Positions 44,640 to 53,218 of a DNA stretch of 60,307 bases are shown here, one piece after another. The translations under genes and the position numbers were made by a program. Below the pieces are notes generated by a model, which was given only the letters and a program-made list of their open reading frames with translations, had not been told where the DNA came from and ran no database searches. The DNA comes from Phycisphaeraceae bacterium (lineage in GTDB: Bacteria > Planctomycetota > Phycisphaerae > Phycisphaerales > UBA1924): the NCBI GenBank assembly GCA_007693965.1, contig RECQ01000027.1:1-60307 (forward strand), written 5' to 3'. Position 1 is the stretch's first letter. Each line of letters opens with the position of its first letter.

Positions 44640-46787
44640 ATGACGACCAACACAAGCGGTACAGATCAAGCCAACATCGCCTCATTCAGGCTGGCCATTG
44701 ACGGGCTGTCCAAAGCAAATGTCGATGTCGTGTCGTTCGAGCTCACCGAATCGTTGCTCGAACCCACCACTGCCAAAGTCCGATTCGCCGTCCGAGACAC
44801 TACGCCCGAGCCGAGCGATCTCATTGGACGCCAAGCCACGCTCACTGTCACCAATGGCAGTACGCCGCGAAATGTGCTCAATATTGTAACCGAAGCCAGC
44901 CGGGCCGAGACCGTTCGCGGCCGCGTCTACTTCTCCGCCACGCTCCGGCATCCCATGGCGTTGCTTGCGATGAACCAGACGTGCCGCGTCTTCGCCCATG
45001 CGTGCCTGCCCGATGTCATCCGTCGTGTAATGACCGAGGCCGGACTCATCGAAGGAAGACATTTCGACATTGAACTCCAAGAGAGGCACCTTCCACGTGA
45101 GTGTATTATCCAGTACCACGAGAGCGATCTCGACTTTATTACCCGCATGCTTGAGGAAGAGGGCGCGCTTTACGCAATCGACGCCTCCTCGGAAGATCAA
45201 CCCGTTGTCTTCTTCGATGCCCAGAGCGGACTACCAAGGCTCGACATCGGCACGCTTCCATACAACGCGCCCGACGGCTTCGTCACCGAGAACGAGAGCA
45301 TCTCAAATGTTGAAATCGCCTACCGCGTTGGCTCCGCGTCGGCCAAGCTTCAGGATTATCATTTCGAAGAGCCCCACGCCGAGCGATTGAGCGCCTGTGA
45401 AGAGACAGAGGGCATAGAGTCCGCTTTCGGTGAGATATTTCAGTTCATTGATCAGCACCGCCCTGATCCGGCCCTGAAGGACCTGGTCGCGAGAAAGCTC
45501 GATGAACGCACCGCCGACCGCATACTCGCCAAAGGCCGCAGCACCTGCCCACGCCTCAGCCCGGGTCTGGTGTTCGGCCTCGACGATGTATCCGGTCGCC
45601 TAGGCACATCGGGCGAGTTTCAGGTCATCGAGATCGCCCACACTGGGGTCGAGAGCCAATCCACGGGCGCCGAGGGCGCCGAAGCGGGAGGACGATACAA
45701 CAACGAATTCATAGCAATCCCAGTGAGCCGCCGCTACCGACGGACTCCCCGCATCCCCAAGCCACGCATCCACGGCATGCAGGCTGCCATTGTCGTCGGG
45801 CCCACCGACGGTCAGCCACACGTCGACGAGCACGGTCGTATCCAAGTCCGCTTCCGCTGGCAGACTGACTATAAACTCGAAACCGCTCCCTGGGTCCGCG
45901 TCGCCCAGGCCTGGGCCGGATCAGGATGGGGCGTCTTGGCGCTGCCCAGGGTTGGTCAAGAAGTGCTGCTCACATTCGTCGATGGCGACCCCGATCGCCC
46001 CTTTGTCGTTGGCAGCCTCTTCAACGGCGAGGCCACGCCGCCGCAGTCACTGCCCGGTGACGCCTGCAACATGACGATCCGGTCCTGGTCGCTCAATGAC
46101 TCGGGCGGTCACAACGAGATCACGCTCGATGATACCGGTGGAAACGAGCGGGTATTCGTCAAGGCCCAGCACAACATGATTGAAGAGGTTGGCAACGACC
46201 GCACCAGATCGGTCGCCAACAACGAGAGCGTGAGCGTGTCGGCCAACCAGTCCATCACCGTGGGCGCCAACCGCACCGACTCCGTGAGCGCCAACGAAGA
46301 TCGCAACGTGGGCGGCAACCGGTCCCACACGATCACGGGCAACGAGAACCTCACAGTCAGCGGCAGCGAAACCGAAACCATCACCCTCGCCCGCACCTCT
46401 TCCATCGGCGGCAACGAAAGCCTGACGGTGGGTGGGATGATGACGACCAACGTCGCTCTGGCCTTGATTGAGAACGTGGGCGGCGCGAAGACCGAGACCG
46501 TTGGGGGCGCCATTGCAATGACCGCGGGCGGCGTCATCAATATCGCCGCGGGCGGCGCCGTGACCGAACAGGCCGGCGGCTATCGCCTGATGGCTGTCGC
46601 CGGCGACATGAAGATCCGTGTGGGCGGCGACACCGAGCAGAATACCTCGGGCAAACACGTCCTGAAAGCCTCGGAAGTGACCATCGACGTGGGCCGCAAG
46701 CTCATCCTGCAGTGCGGCGGCAGCCAGATTATCCTCGATCCGGCCACGATCACCATCAACGCCCCGATGGTCAAGATCAACTCGTAA
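44640..46787 (+). CDS. vgrG: T6SS spike protein VgrG (TssI)
   Basis: A 715-residue VgrG. Residues ~1-370 are gp27-like (ARAETVRGRVYFSATLRHPM; ECIIQYHESDLDFITRMLEE; VFFDAQSGLPRL), ~375-450 form the gp5 OB-fold (VVGPTDGQPHVDEHGRIQVR then FRWQ) and WVRVAQAWAGSGWGVLALPR. The C-terminal third is a beta-helix of short 'GN.S.TVG.N.T' repeats that tapers to the tip. There is no extra effector domain, so cargo must be attached through PAAR/DUF4123. It begins 12 bp after clpV with GAGGAG before the ATG. Confidence 0.96.
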   Translation: MTTNTSGTDQANIASFRLAIDGLSKANVDVVSFELTESLLEPTTAKVRFAVRDTTPEPSDLIGRQATLTVTNGSTPRNVLNIVTEASRAETVRGRVYFSATLRHPMALLAMNQTCRVFAHACLPDVIRRVMTEAGLIEGRHFDIELQERHLPRECIIQYHESDLDFITRMLEEEGALYAIDASSEDQPVVFFDAQSGLPRLDIGTLPYNAPDGFVTENESISNVEIAYRVGSASAKLQDYHFEEPHAERLSACEETEGIESAFGEIFQFIDQHRPDPALKDLVARKLDERTADRILAKGRSTCPRLSPGLVFGLDDVSGRLGTSGEFQVIEIAHTGVESQSTGAEGAEAGGRYNNEFIAIPVSRRYRRTPRIPKPRIHGMQAAIVVGPTDGQPHVDEHGRIQVRFRWQTDYKLETAPWVRVAQAWAGSGWGVLALPRVGQEVLLTFVDGDPDRPFVVGSLFNGEATPPQSLPGDACNMTIRSWSLNDSGGHNEITLDDTGGNERVFVKAQHNMIEEVGNDRTRSVANNESVSVSANQSITVGANRTDSVSANEDRNVGGNRSHTITGNENLTVSGSETETITLARTSSIGGNESLTVGGMMTTNVALALIENVGGAKTETVGGAIAMTAGGVINIAAGGAVTEQAGGYRLMAVAGDMKIRVGGDTEQNTSGKHVLKASEVTIDVGRKLILQCGGSQIILDPATITINAPMVKINS

Positions 46788-46801
46788 AAAGGAGCCTGCC
46801 C

Positions 46802-47161
46802 GTGGGACAACCAGCCGCCCGCATCGGCGACATGCACACCTGCCCGATGGTCGATCCGGGCCCCAAGCCGCACGTGGGTGGGCCCGTCGTGGGGCCGGGC
46901 TGTCCGACAGTCCTGGTCGGGGGCGTGCCGGCTGCACGTGTGGGGGATAAGGCCACCTGCGTCGGCCCGCCTGACACCATCGCCAACGGCAACCCCACCG
47001 TGCACATCGGCGGCAAGCCCGCCGCGAGGATGGGCGATGCCACCGCCCATGGCGGGGTCATTGTGGCCGGGCTGCCCACGGTGCTGATCGGCCCGACGCA
47101 ACTGCCGTGCATGGTGAGCGCGGCCCAGAATGGCGCAGCCTTTATCGAAACTGCAGTCTGA
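46802..47161 (+). CDS. T6SS PAAR-repeat spike-tip protein
   Basis: A 119-residue stand-alone PAAR protein: GQPAARIGDMHTCPMVDPGP, NPTVHIGGKPAARMGDATAH and GLPTVLIG with His/Cys residues arranged for the zinc at the tip. It sharpens VgrG and recruits effectors. GTG start with AAAAAGGAG upstream, 14 bp after vgrG. In-frame sequence upstream belongs to vgrG. Confidence 0.93.
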   Translation: MGQPAARIGDMHTCPMVDPGPKPHVGGPVVGPGCPTVLVGGVPAARVGDKATCVGPPDTIANGNPTVHIGGKPAARMGDATAHGGVIVAGLPTVLIGPTQLPCMVSAAQNGAAFIETAV

Positions 47162-47168
47162 GACGAGC

Positions 47169-47867
47169 ATGATGAGCACGACGGGCAATCATCCACCACC
47201 ACCAACGCCGCAGGCGAACGAAGCCCAGCGATCGGATTCGCCGCCGCGCGGTCCGTGGAAGGATGAGGCGCCGCCCGATCCACTCGGGCCGATCAAGGCC
47301 GACGTGCTCGAGCACCTGCAAGGCGTCGAGGGCACGCTCTATGGGCTGTTCGATGCCGCCCGAGACCCGCGCATCCTCGAACTCATCCATGAGCACGCCG
47401 CGATCGCCGACCTTCCCGAAGACCGCCGAGTGCCGCCCCCGCCCGACCGAACCCACGAGTGTGAGTGCATCAGCCTCTACATCGGCCGCATCCGCGAGCA
47501 GATGGCCCACGTCGGCCCATGGCTGGTGCGCCTGCCCAAGGGCTGCCCGCTGCTGCCCGCCCTGGTGAACGAGGGCTGGGGCAAAGCCTGGGGCTACTAC
47601 CTCACCAGCGATCGCACCCTCTACGAGTTGCGCAAGCACTTCCGGCGATTCCTGCTGGTGACAATCCCCGATGGGAGGATCGTGTGGTTTCGGTTCGCGG
47701 ATCCGAGTGTCGCAGCGATCGCCTTCGACTGTTTCGAGGATCGTCAGCGACGCGAACTGCTCGAGCCAGTGCGATGCGCCTTTGTCGAATCAAGGGAGCC
47801 GGGCTGCATCACGTGCGTATCTTCTGACGGATCTGATCTGATCGAACTTGATGGTGAATTTTCATGA
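47169..47867 (+). CDS. DUF4123 effector-loading adaptor (Tap/TEC chaperone)
   Basis: A 232-residue cytoplasmic protein. Matches to DUF4123 are LYGLFDAARDPRILELIHEH ('yaLiDaA.dp.l'), GPWLVRLPKGCPLLPALVNE ('PyLv.l'), WGYYLTSDRTLYELRKHFRR and RIVWFRFADPSVAAIAF ('wfRfyDP.vl'). These adaptors bind a specific effector and mount it on VgrG/PAAR. Its position between PAAR and the candidate effector strongly suggests it serves the protein at 48234. The N-terminal ~45 residues are Pro-rich and disordered. Start 47169 or 47172. Confidence 0.88.
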   Translation: MMSTTGNHPPPPTPQANEAQRSDSPPRGPWKDEAPPDPLGPIKADVLEHLQGVEGTLYGLFDAARDPRILELIHEHAAIADLPEDRRVPPPPDRTHECECISLYIGRIREQMAHVGPWLVRLPKGCPLLPALVNEGWGKAWGYYLTSDRTLYELRKHFRRFLLVTIPDGRIVWFRFADPSVAAIAFDCFEDRQRRELLEPVRCAFVESREPGCITCVSSDGSDLIELDGEFS

Positions 47868-47883
47868 ACTACCGAGGCGGGGT

Positions 47884-48234
47884 ATGCTGCGTCTGACTGC
47901 CGAGCAATACGAACGTTTCGTGGCCCTGCGTCGCGGTGCCTATGAGGGCAAGGTCTGCGAGATCTTGACGCGTAAGTACCCAAAGCACACCGAAGCGATG
48001 TCAAGTGATCAACTCTTGCAGTTCGTGTCGGTCGGTATCGGTAGGGCCCGCCGGTACGGGATTGCGAATCAGCGGTCTGTGTTCAAGTTCATCGTGCTGA
48101 TGCTGATTGCTGGATCGCGCTTCGATGAGGACCCGGCGGTTCAATACATCCTTGAGGATCAGACACTTGATCCCGACGATCGGCCTGAGGTTCTCTTCCA
48201 TGCTACCGTGAATACCGCAAAGAGAAGTATGTAA
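47884..48234 (+). CDS. Small conserved T6SS cargo-linked protein
   Basis: A 116-residue helical protein: LRLTAEQYERFVALRRGAYE, VCEILTRKYPKHTEAMSSDQ, FVSVGIGRARRYGIANQRSV and LIAGSRFDEDP. I recognise this pattern from proteins of unknown role that commonly sit directly after DUF4123 genes in T6SS vgrG islands. The ATG at 47884 (after GAGGCGGGG) fits family starts; an ATG at 47851 is possible. Its stop overlaps the next ATG by 1 bp. Likely a second adaptor or chaperone for the effector (inference). Confidence 0.75.
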   Translation: MLRLTAEQYERFVALRRGAYEGKVCEILTRKYPKHTEAMSSDQLLQFVSVGIGRARRYGIANQRSVFKFIVLMLIAGSRFDEDPAVQYILEDQTLDPDDRPEVLFHATVNTAKRSM

Positions 48235-48791
48235 TGGCTGGTCCAGCAGCACCTGTTGCTTACTGCGGAATGAATCCGCCGGCCTGTGCTGCGGCGGGCA
48301 AGGCAGTTGTCGGTGCTACGATCTTCATTGGACGTGCGATACTAGCCGGCAGTGCGGGGATACTCGCTGGCACGGGTATTATTGAGATGGCAAACGACGC
48401 TGACGAAGGGGCAAAAGAACTTCCTAACGAAAAAGTAGATACAGCGTGCGCATCGTGTGGTGACAATGGTGATGGTGAAGACCCGTGCCAAAAGGCTGCC
48501 AATGCCATTAATGACACGCTCAATGGAAGAACTAATTATAAGTCAATTAAGCAGCGTTACGCCGAATTGTTAGATAATAAGCACAGTCAGCCGTGGTTCT
48601 GGTCTGATGCAAATTCGGGGGTGCTGCGGCCATCTGGTTCGGACCGTTGGGGTCACGTAGAGCAGCTTCTCAATCAGCAAAATCGATTGGCCAAGGCTCA
48701 GCAGAGCTACTATCAGAATAACTGTCGGACTTTGTCGCCCAAAGTCCTAAAGGAGGCGGCTGAGTGGACTATGAAAGACTTGCTGCCGTGA
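48234..48791 (+). CDS. Candidate T6SS effector
   Basis: A 185-residue protein with an N-terminal hydrophobic, Gly/Ala-rich segment (about 20-50, VVGATIFIGRAILAGSAGIL), a Cys-rich joint (TACASCGDNGDGEDPC) and a C-terminal domain ending in GHVEQLLNQQNRLAKAQQSY, then NCRTLSPKVLKEAAEWTMKD. This ending is reminiscent of the last part of many Rhs/T6SS toxin domains ('GH..Q…NRL…GC……A..W'). No classic nuclease or lipase motif is identified. Position behind vgrG-PAAR-DUF4123 and coupling to the upstream gene make an effector the best guess. Toxic activity is unknown. Confidence 0.6.
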   Translation: MAGPAAPVAYCGMNPPACAAAGKAVVGATIFIGRAILAGSAGILAGTGIIEMANDADEGAKELPNEKVDTACASCGDNGDGEDPCQKAANAINDTLNGRTNYKSIKQRYAELLDNKHSQPWFWSDANSGVLRPSGSDRWGHVEQLLNQQNRLAKAQQSYYQNNCRTLSPKVLKEAAEWTMKDLLP

Positions 48792-48810
48792 CACCGCTAG
48801 GAGCTAACAC

Positions 48811-49017
48811 ATGACAAAAGGCATTCCATCTGATAGAACCACTATGGTGCGTGAAATGGAAGAGGTGGCATCACTCCGTGACATTATGCACAAGATCGTC
48901 CTTGTTGCACAAGAATACAACTTGGAGTACCCGCCCATCGCAGCTATAAAGCAACCGGTTCAGGATCGGATAGACGTCTTGGCGAAGAGGATCGAAATGA
49001 TACAAAAGGAACAATGA
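48811..49017 (+). CDS. Candidate immunity protein
   Basis: A 68-residue, highly charged helical protein (TMVREMEEVASLRDIMHKIV … DVLAKRIEMIQKEQ) following the candidate effector by 19 bp with AGGAG seven bases before the ATG. No signal peptide, so it would act in the cytoplasm. Size and position fit an immunity protein. An IS3-type fragment begins immediately at its stop, so the original 3' end could be altered. Confidence 0.5.
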   Translation: MTKGIPSDRTTMVREMEEVASLRDIMHKIVLVAQEYNLEYPPIAAIKQPVQDRIDVLAKRIEMIQKEQ

Positions 49018-49254
49018 GTGTGGAGTGGCCCACAATTGGCAGACTCCGCGGATCGCCGGGATGATGCCCGGCGGAAAGGAGTCCAGACGATGGGCAAGGT
49101 TCGATACACCGAGCAGTTCAAGCGAGACGCCGTGCGGCTGGTGGTTGAGGAGGGGTATTCGGCCAAGCGGACGGCCGAGGCGGTGGGCGTAACCGCCAAG
49201 AGCGTGCGCGACTGGGTCGCGCGAGCGCCTGGCCGCGATTGGCCTAGATACTGA
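49018..49254 (+). mobile_element. IS3-family remnant (OrfA N-terminus)
   Basis: Directly after the preceding stop begins TGTGGAGTGGCCC, an IS3-like end, then from ATG 49090 a frame KVRYTEQFKRDAVRLVVEEG, AKRTAEAVGVTAKSVRDWV, the helix-turn-helix of IS3 OrfA. It is broken after residue 55 (APGRDWPRY, stop). No OrfB is present. The insertion separated the T6SS cargo module from what follows. Confidence 0.75.
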
Positions 49255-49297
49255 CGCATCCCAGTTGAGGAGCGAATGAAGGCAGTATGGGTCACAG

Positions 49298-49470
49298 TTA
49301 GCGAGTTTCCGCCAGCCTCCTAGCCAACTCCCGATACCCCTGGCTACTCTCCCGAAAGAAAGCTCGCCGACAGCCCACCCGCGAAGCCCGTCATCGTCGC
49401 CAGAAGGAGCACGCCCGGCGCCCCGCCCACCATACCCACCACGCTGCCAATAAGGGTGCACGAGGGAGAA
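49298..49470 (-). pseudogene. Truncated, frameshifted copy of the glycine-zipper gene at 49910-50224
   Basis: The minus strand reads GSVVGMVGGAPGVLLLATMT, then GFAGGLSASFLSGE before a one-base frameshift, after which SSQGYRELARRLAETR appears. This parallels the intact protein (GVAGGVPGVLMLATLTGFAG, SQGYRELARRL) almost residue for residue. The N-terminal half is missing. It is a decayed duplicate. Confidence 0.7.
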
Positions 49471-49521
49471 AGTGCATGAATGCTTGAGGTCCCTTGGCAG
49501 GTGTTTGAAAGGAGAAGCTCG

Positions 49522-49857
49522 ATGCTGTACTCATCGGTCACAATCGAAATAAATGAAGAAGATGAAAAGGCACTTGCTGAAATTCGCCGTGTTTTCAGAC
49601 TGGCGAAGAAAGGCCAGAAGATAAGTCTAGCACTCCCGCTCATTCAGATTCTTACATCGAGTTCGGTCGTCGGGCAGACCTACACGATCGTCTCGACTGA
49701 CTGGAAGAATTGGGCGGAAGTCTTAAAAAGCGACGTCTTCTCCAAACTGGCCTGCAGGACGGCGCACGATATCGCAGTGATGCGAATTCTAGATAATGTA
49801 AGCGGAGACAGGCTCCGATTCTGGCAGCAACTCGCAGATAGTTTCGGTAAGTGTTAG
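49522..49857 (+). CDS. Hypothetical protein between the two glycine-zipper copies
   Basis: A 111-residue protein (LYSSVTIEINEEDEKALAEI, SLALPLIQILTSSSVVGQTY, ILDNVSGDRLRFWQQLADSF). AAAGGAG eight bases before the ATG at 49522 marks a real start. It is AT-richer than the T6SS genes. No family recognised; no membrane segment. It might be an immunity-type or orphan cargo gene, given its location just beyond the T6SS cargo module. Confidence 0.55.
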   Translation: MLYSSVTIEINEEDEKALAEIRRVFRLAKKGQKISLALPLIQILTSSSVVGQTYTIVSTDWKNWAEVLKSDVFSKLACRTAHDIAVMRILDNVSGDRLRFWQQLADSFGKC

Positions 49858-49909
49858 CGGCCGGAAGCGACATCCCCGATAATCGTGGGTCGTGTCCGCC
49901 CCATCTCGC

Positions 49910-50224
49910 TCATCGAAATTCGCGCAGTACGCCACGTAATCTGCGCGCAAGCTCCCGATACCCCTGACAACTCTCCGACAACAAACTCGCCGTCATCCCA
50001 CCCGCGAACCCCGTCAGCGTCGCCAGCATGAGCACGCCCGGCACGCCGCCCGCAACACCCGCCGCGCCGCCGATGAGGGCGCCGACGCCGGCGACAGCTG
50101 TGGAGTCCTCATGGCACTTGCGTTCCAGAAACGCCGCGGCGGCCATGGCGTCATCCATCGGCACACCCTTCAGCCGCAGAAACTCACGAATGTCGTCTCG
50201 ATTGACTTGCTGGCTCATTGCCAT
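49910..50224 (-). CDS. Small glycine-zipper membrane protein
   Basis: A 104-residue protein with a soluble N-terminus (VNRDDIREFLRLKGVPMDDA), a glycine-zipper hydrophobic segment at about 46-82 (GALIGGAAGVAGGVPGVLML, ATLTGFAGGMTASLL) and a basic tail (GYRELARRLRGVLREFR). Glycine zippers pack helices in membranes and occur in T6SS effectors' N-termini and bacteriocin-like proteins. A broken copy lies 500 bp away in the same orientation. Role unknown; it could be a membrane toxin, an immunity protein or a structural lipoprotein-like factor. Confidence 0.6.
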   Translation of the reverse strand: MAMSQQVNRDDIREFLRLKGVPMDDAMAAAAFLERKCHEDSTAVAGVGALIGGAAGVAGGVPGVLMLATLTGFAGGMTASLLSESCQGYRELARRLRGVLREFR

Positions 50225-50830
50225 GACAGTTCAGCCTCACGCAGAAGTTCCCGATAAACGGCCGCATTTTATCTAAGTTGGATGGTCTCAGCAAGCTGAA
50301 GCCGGAAGCCCCAGGTCGCGCTCGACCTGGATCAGGATTTCAAGGGCAGGTCACCTGGTTGCTCCTTGCCGACCGATCGGCGAAGTTGGGCCTCATGGCG
50401 GCCACGGCTCGGCCTCGGGTGGGGATGCTGGACGCCGCCTCCCCGCCATGCCCAGATCCACCTTCAGCGATTCGCCCTGACAATCATCGGGGGCGGATCA
50501 GTTCTTGTGGAGGGGGACAGGCCAAGGGAAGGTTTATTCAGATTCTCCTTCCAGCCCAAGCCGTTGCCTTGTAAGTATTTAGTGCATATTTCGCTGCAGG
50601 CGACCCTGGCATATTCACTGTCACACTCGAAGGAATCGTGGCAAGATTGAACCGCATACACCTTCGGCGCCATAGTGATGGTCTGCTCGCAGTCCATTTG
50701 TAGGGCCAATACCGGATTTTGCCATTGCAGTCCCTTGACGAGTCACTAGAATTAGCAGAGGATTCTGGGGGTAATTTGGCAGATTAATGGGGGTAGTGCG
50801 ACAATGTATTGTCCATCGATGGAGAACACC
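50225..50830. other. Intergenic region of about 600 bp
   Basis: No gene with good support. A minus-strand frame at 50464-50709 encodes a Cys-rich stretch (MDCEQTITMAPKVYAVQSCH, …FECDSEYARVACSEICTKY) that might be a small protein or a relic; it has no clear ribosome site. The right part, near 50740-50820, is AT-rich and probably carries the promoter of the downstream envelope cluster. Confidence 0.35.
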
Positions 50831-52093
50831 ATGCACCAGATCAGGACAGTTGTGGCATTGTTGACAATTGTGGTCGCGATGCCTGCAATGGCTTTGGGGC
50901 AGTCTCGGACTGATCTGAGTGAGAGATCGGAATCCATTCGCCATCATCACGGCGCCATTCAGGAAATACATCGTGAAAGGGGAGAGCCACTGTTGGCCGC
51001 GATCTTCATCAAGAATCGCGCCAGAACCGTGGATGACCAGAAGACGCGCGTCTTTGAGGACATGCTAATTGGAGAGATCACTGATGTGGGCATGCGAGTC
51101 GTGAGTCATGAAGACTCGGTGACAGCCCTGCGTCGCTTCCTCCAGGCTGAAGAAGAACGAGAACGTCGCACTGTGGATGATCGTTCAAGGGTTCATGATG
51201 AAAATCGCTTGATGAGCCAGGCGGTCGACCGTGTATTCGAAGACAGCGCTTCCGCGTTGCGGCTCGCACAGAGTATGCAAGTCGATTATCTGGTGATCGG
51301 GTCGATCACGAGCTACGGAACTTCGAGCCAGAGGGTGAATCGTGACGATCTGTCACTGGATCGCACTGTGGTCACCCATCGGCTTCGCACGATGTTCAAG
51401 GTGCTGGACATCGCCAAAGGCGGCAGCGAGACAGCTGGAAATACGGTTTCAGAACGTCGCATACAGCAGAGCAATGATGCGATTGGCGAACTTAAGATAG
51501 AGACAATGCTGGACGATTTGCTTGCAGACGCCAGCATGCAGATCGGGGCACAGCTTGGTCGTCGTATCGCCGCGGGGCGCATCCGAGAGCGCGCCCCTGA
51601 CGCCGACATGGTTGAGTTTGTGATCACATGCGGCATGCAGGACATGATCGTGCCTGAAATCATACGCGATGACGACGGCAAATACGTGATGATCGGCAAT
51701 ACATATCAGCTTCAGGCGATGGCCGTCACTGTGGAGCTCAATGGCGTTGTGGTTGGCAGTGCTCCCGGGTCCTTTGAAGCGCACCCCGGACTTCATCGAC
51801 TTCGCCTCACCCGCGAAGGTTTTTCGCCATGGGAGAGGATGATCAATCTTGTCCCACGCGCGAACAACGAGCCTTTTTCACTGGACGTCGCTCTTCAGTT
51901 GGATGCAGCCGGATATCAACGATGGCGCGAGATGATGACGGCGATCGACGACCTGAAGAAGAACCAGGCGCTGACTGACGCACAGGTGAAGTTGGCTGAG
52001 GGCGTGGCCGAGATGTTTCGTAATTCTCAGATCAGAATCGATCCGAGCACGATGAATATCGACAACCGCCAGCGATCCGTCTGGCCATATTAA
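50831..52093 (+). CDS. Exported protein with CsgG-like N-domain and PEGA domain
   Basis: A 420-residue protein with a signal peptide (HQIRTVVALLTIVVAMPAMA). The first domain (about 40-250) reads like a CsgG/TolB-N-type fold: GEITDVGMRVVSHEDSV and MQVDYLVIGSITSYGTSS. A PEGA domain follows (about 300-340): AVTVELNGVVVGSAPGSFEA, HRLRLTREGFSPWER. The tail is helical. PEGA domains are surface or cell-wall associated. GGAG six bases before ATG 50831 fixes the start. First gene of a five-gene cluster in one orientation. Role inferred to be at the outer envelope. Confidence 0.7.
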   Translation: MHQIRTVVALLTIVVAMPAMALGQSRTDLSERSESIRHHHGAIQEIHRERGEPLLAAIFIKNRARTVDDQKTRVFEDMLIGEITDVGMRVVSHEDSVTALRRFLQAEEERERRTVDDRSRVHDENRLMSQAVDRVFEDSASALRLAQSMQVDYLVIGSITSYGTSSQRVNRDDLSLDRTVVTHRLRTMFKVLDIAKGGSETAGNTVSERRIQQSNDAIGELKIETMLDDLLADASMQIGAQLGRRIAAGRIRERAPDADMVEFVITCGMQDMIVPEIIRDDDGKYVMIGNTYQLQAMAVTVELNGVVVGSAPGSFEAHPGLHRLRLTREGFSPWERMINLVPRANNEPFSLDVALQLDAAGYQRWREMMTAIDDLKKNQALTDAQVKLAEGVAEMFRNSQIRIDPSTMNIDNRQRSVWPY

Positions 52094-52161
52094 AAACTCC
52101 TACAACGCAGAGCGGCAACAGGCTTTACGGCAACTGCCAATCCAGGCATCGGGAGATTGCA

Positions 52162-53082
52162 ATGCAGGCACGAAATATCGTTCGGATCTGTCTACTCTTC
52201 TGTCTTGGCTACTTGCCATTCGCATCGCAACCTTCACATGCTCAGGATGCGCGCCCGAATCCCCGGCCGACTCTAGGCATTCTGGAAATCCAGCCCACTC
52301 CGGCTGTTGTAAAGGTTGCTGAGCAGCGCGGCAGCACTGCGCTTTCGTTGCAGCGAGTGACGCAGTCGATGGATGGGCAACTGCTGGATCGACTATTTCA
52401 GATCCGCAGATTCGATCTCGTAGCCCGCAGAGATATGGAAGCACTACTGAAGGACGTTGATCTTCAGCAGGCGTTCGCAAGGAATCCAGTGGCGGCGTTC
52501 AAAATGGCTGGATGTGATTATGGGCTCATCGTGACGCTCGATGACTTTGATGATACGATCGAAACCCGTCAAGGAGAGGGTGGACAAATTGTCATGAGGC
52601 GTCGCACTGTTCGACTTTCAGCTGTAGCACGGATATACGATATTGAGCGCGGTGTGCTCATTGCTAGTGCGAATATCCAAGTTGGGCCCGAGACATCGTC
52701 TGCAAGGGTAACTCCGGGAGTTCCTGGGAATCCAGGAGATCAGTTCGGGGAATTGCTTGTCCAGGTTTCGCGCGAGTTCGCATCCCAGGCAGCAATGGCA
52801 GTGCTGGATTCAACCTTGCCGGCGCGAATCGTGTCTGTTCGAGACCAGCAGGTCGCGATCAATCGAGGCGTGGGCACTGGAGTAGAGAGTGGACAGGAAT
52901 GGGTCATCTATGCCATCGGGGAAGTCATCGTTGACCCGGACACTGGCGAGGTGCTTGGCTCAGAGGAGATTGAGATTGGGCGCATTAAGATTGATCGAGT
53001 AGAAGAGCGATTGAGCTGGGGACGAGCCATTGAAGATCGTGGCATCAGCGTTAATTCAATAGCCCGCCGTACGCACCCCTGA
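52162..53082 (+). CDS. CsgG-family exported protein
   Basis: A 306-residue protein with a signal peptide (residues 1-28, …SHAQD). It shows CsgG-type features: LLDRLFQIRRFDLVARRDME, AGCDYGLIVTLDDFDD, AVARIYDIERGVLIASANIQ and a C-terminal segment GVESGQEWVIYAIGEVIVDP then DTGEVLGSEEIEIGRIKI. CsgG proteins form outer-membrane pores or act as periplasmic assembly factors; there are no curli genes nearby, and no lipobox cysteine is evident, so the curli role does not apply. GGGAGA precedes the ATG. It lies inside the LpoB/YcfL-like cluster. Confidence 0.75.
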   Translation: MQARNIVRICLLFCLGYLPFASQPSHAQDARPNPRPTLGILEIQPTPAVVKVAEQRGSTALSLQRVTQSMDGQLLDRLFQIRRFDLVARRDMEALLKDVDLQQAFARNPVAAFKMAGCDYGLIVTLDDFDDTIETRQGEGGQIVMRRRTVRLSAVARIYDIERGVLIASANIQVGPETSSARVTPGVPGNPGDQFGELLVQVSREFASQAAMAVLDSTLPARIVSVRDQQVAINRGVGTGVESGQEWVIYAIGEVIVDPDTGEVLGSEEIEIGRIKIDRVEERLSWGRAIEDRGISVNSIARRTHP

Positions 53083-53218
53083 CTTTGGTGCATCAGCAGT
53101 GTTCCAGAGATTGACACGGCCGCGAATCATCTCGGATGCGGCGGCATCGCTCTTCATTGTCACTGAGCAGGTCACATCTTTTCGACCTTCCCGTGGTCGC
53201 ACATTGAATGGGGACACC

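Noticed and set aside
26193-47161. The contractile locus as a prophage tail or extracellular contractile injection system
   Set aside because: Presence of TssJ-L-M membrane complex, ClpV, TssK and TagF is specific for T6SS; no phage baseplate or eCIS AAA/cap genes are present.
50464-50709. Cys-rich small protein on the minus strand
   Set aside because: No ribosome site and no family match; left as a note in the intergenic entry.
52162-53082. Curli secretion gene csgG
   Set aside because: No csgA/B/E/F genes nearby and no lipobox; neighbours are YcfL/LpoB-like, so only the fold is called.
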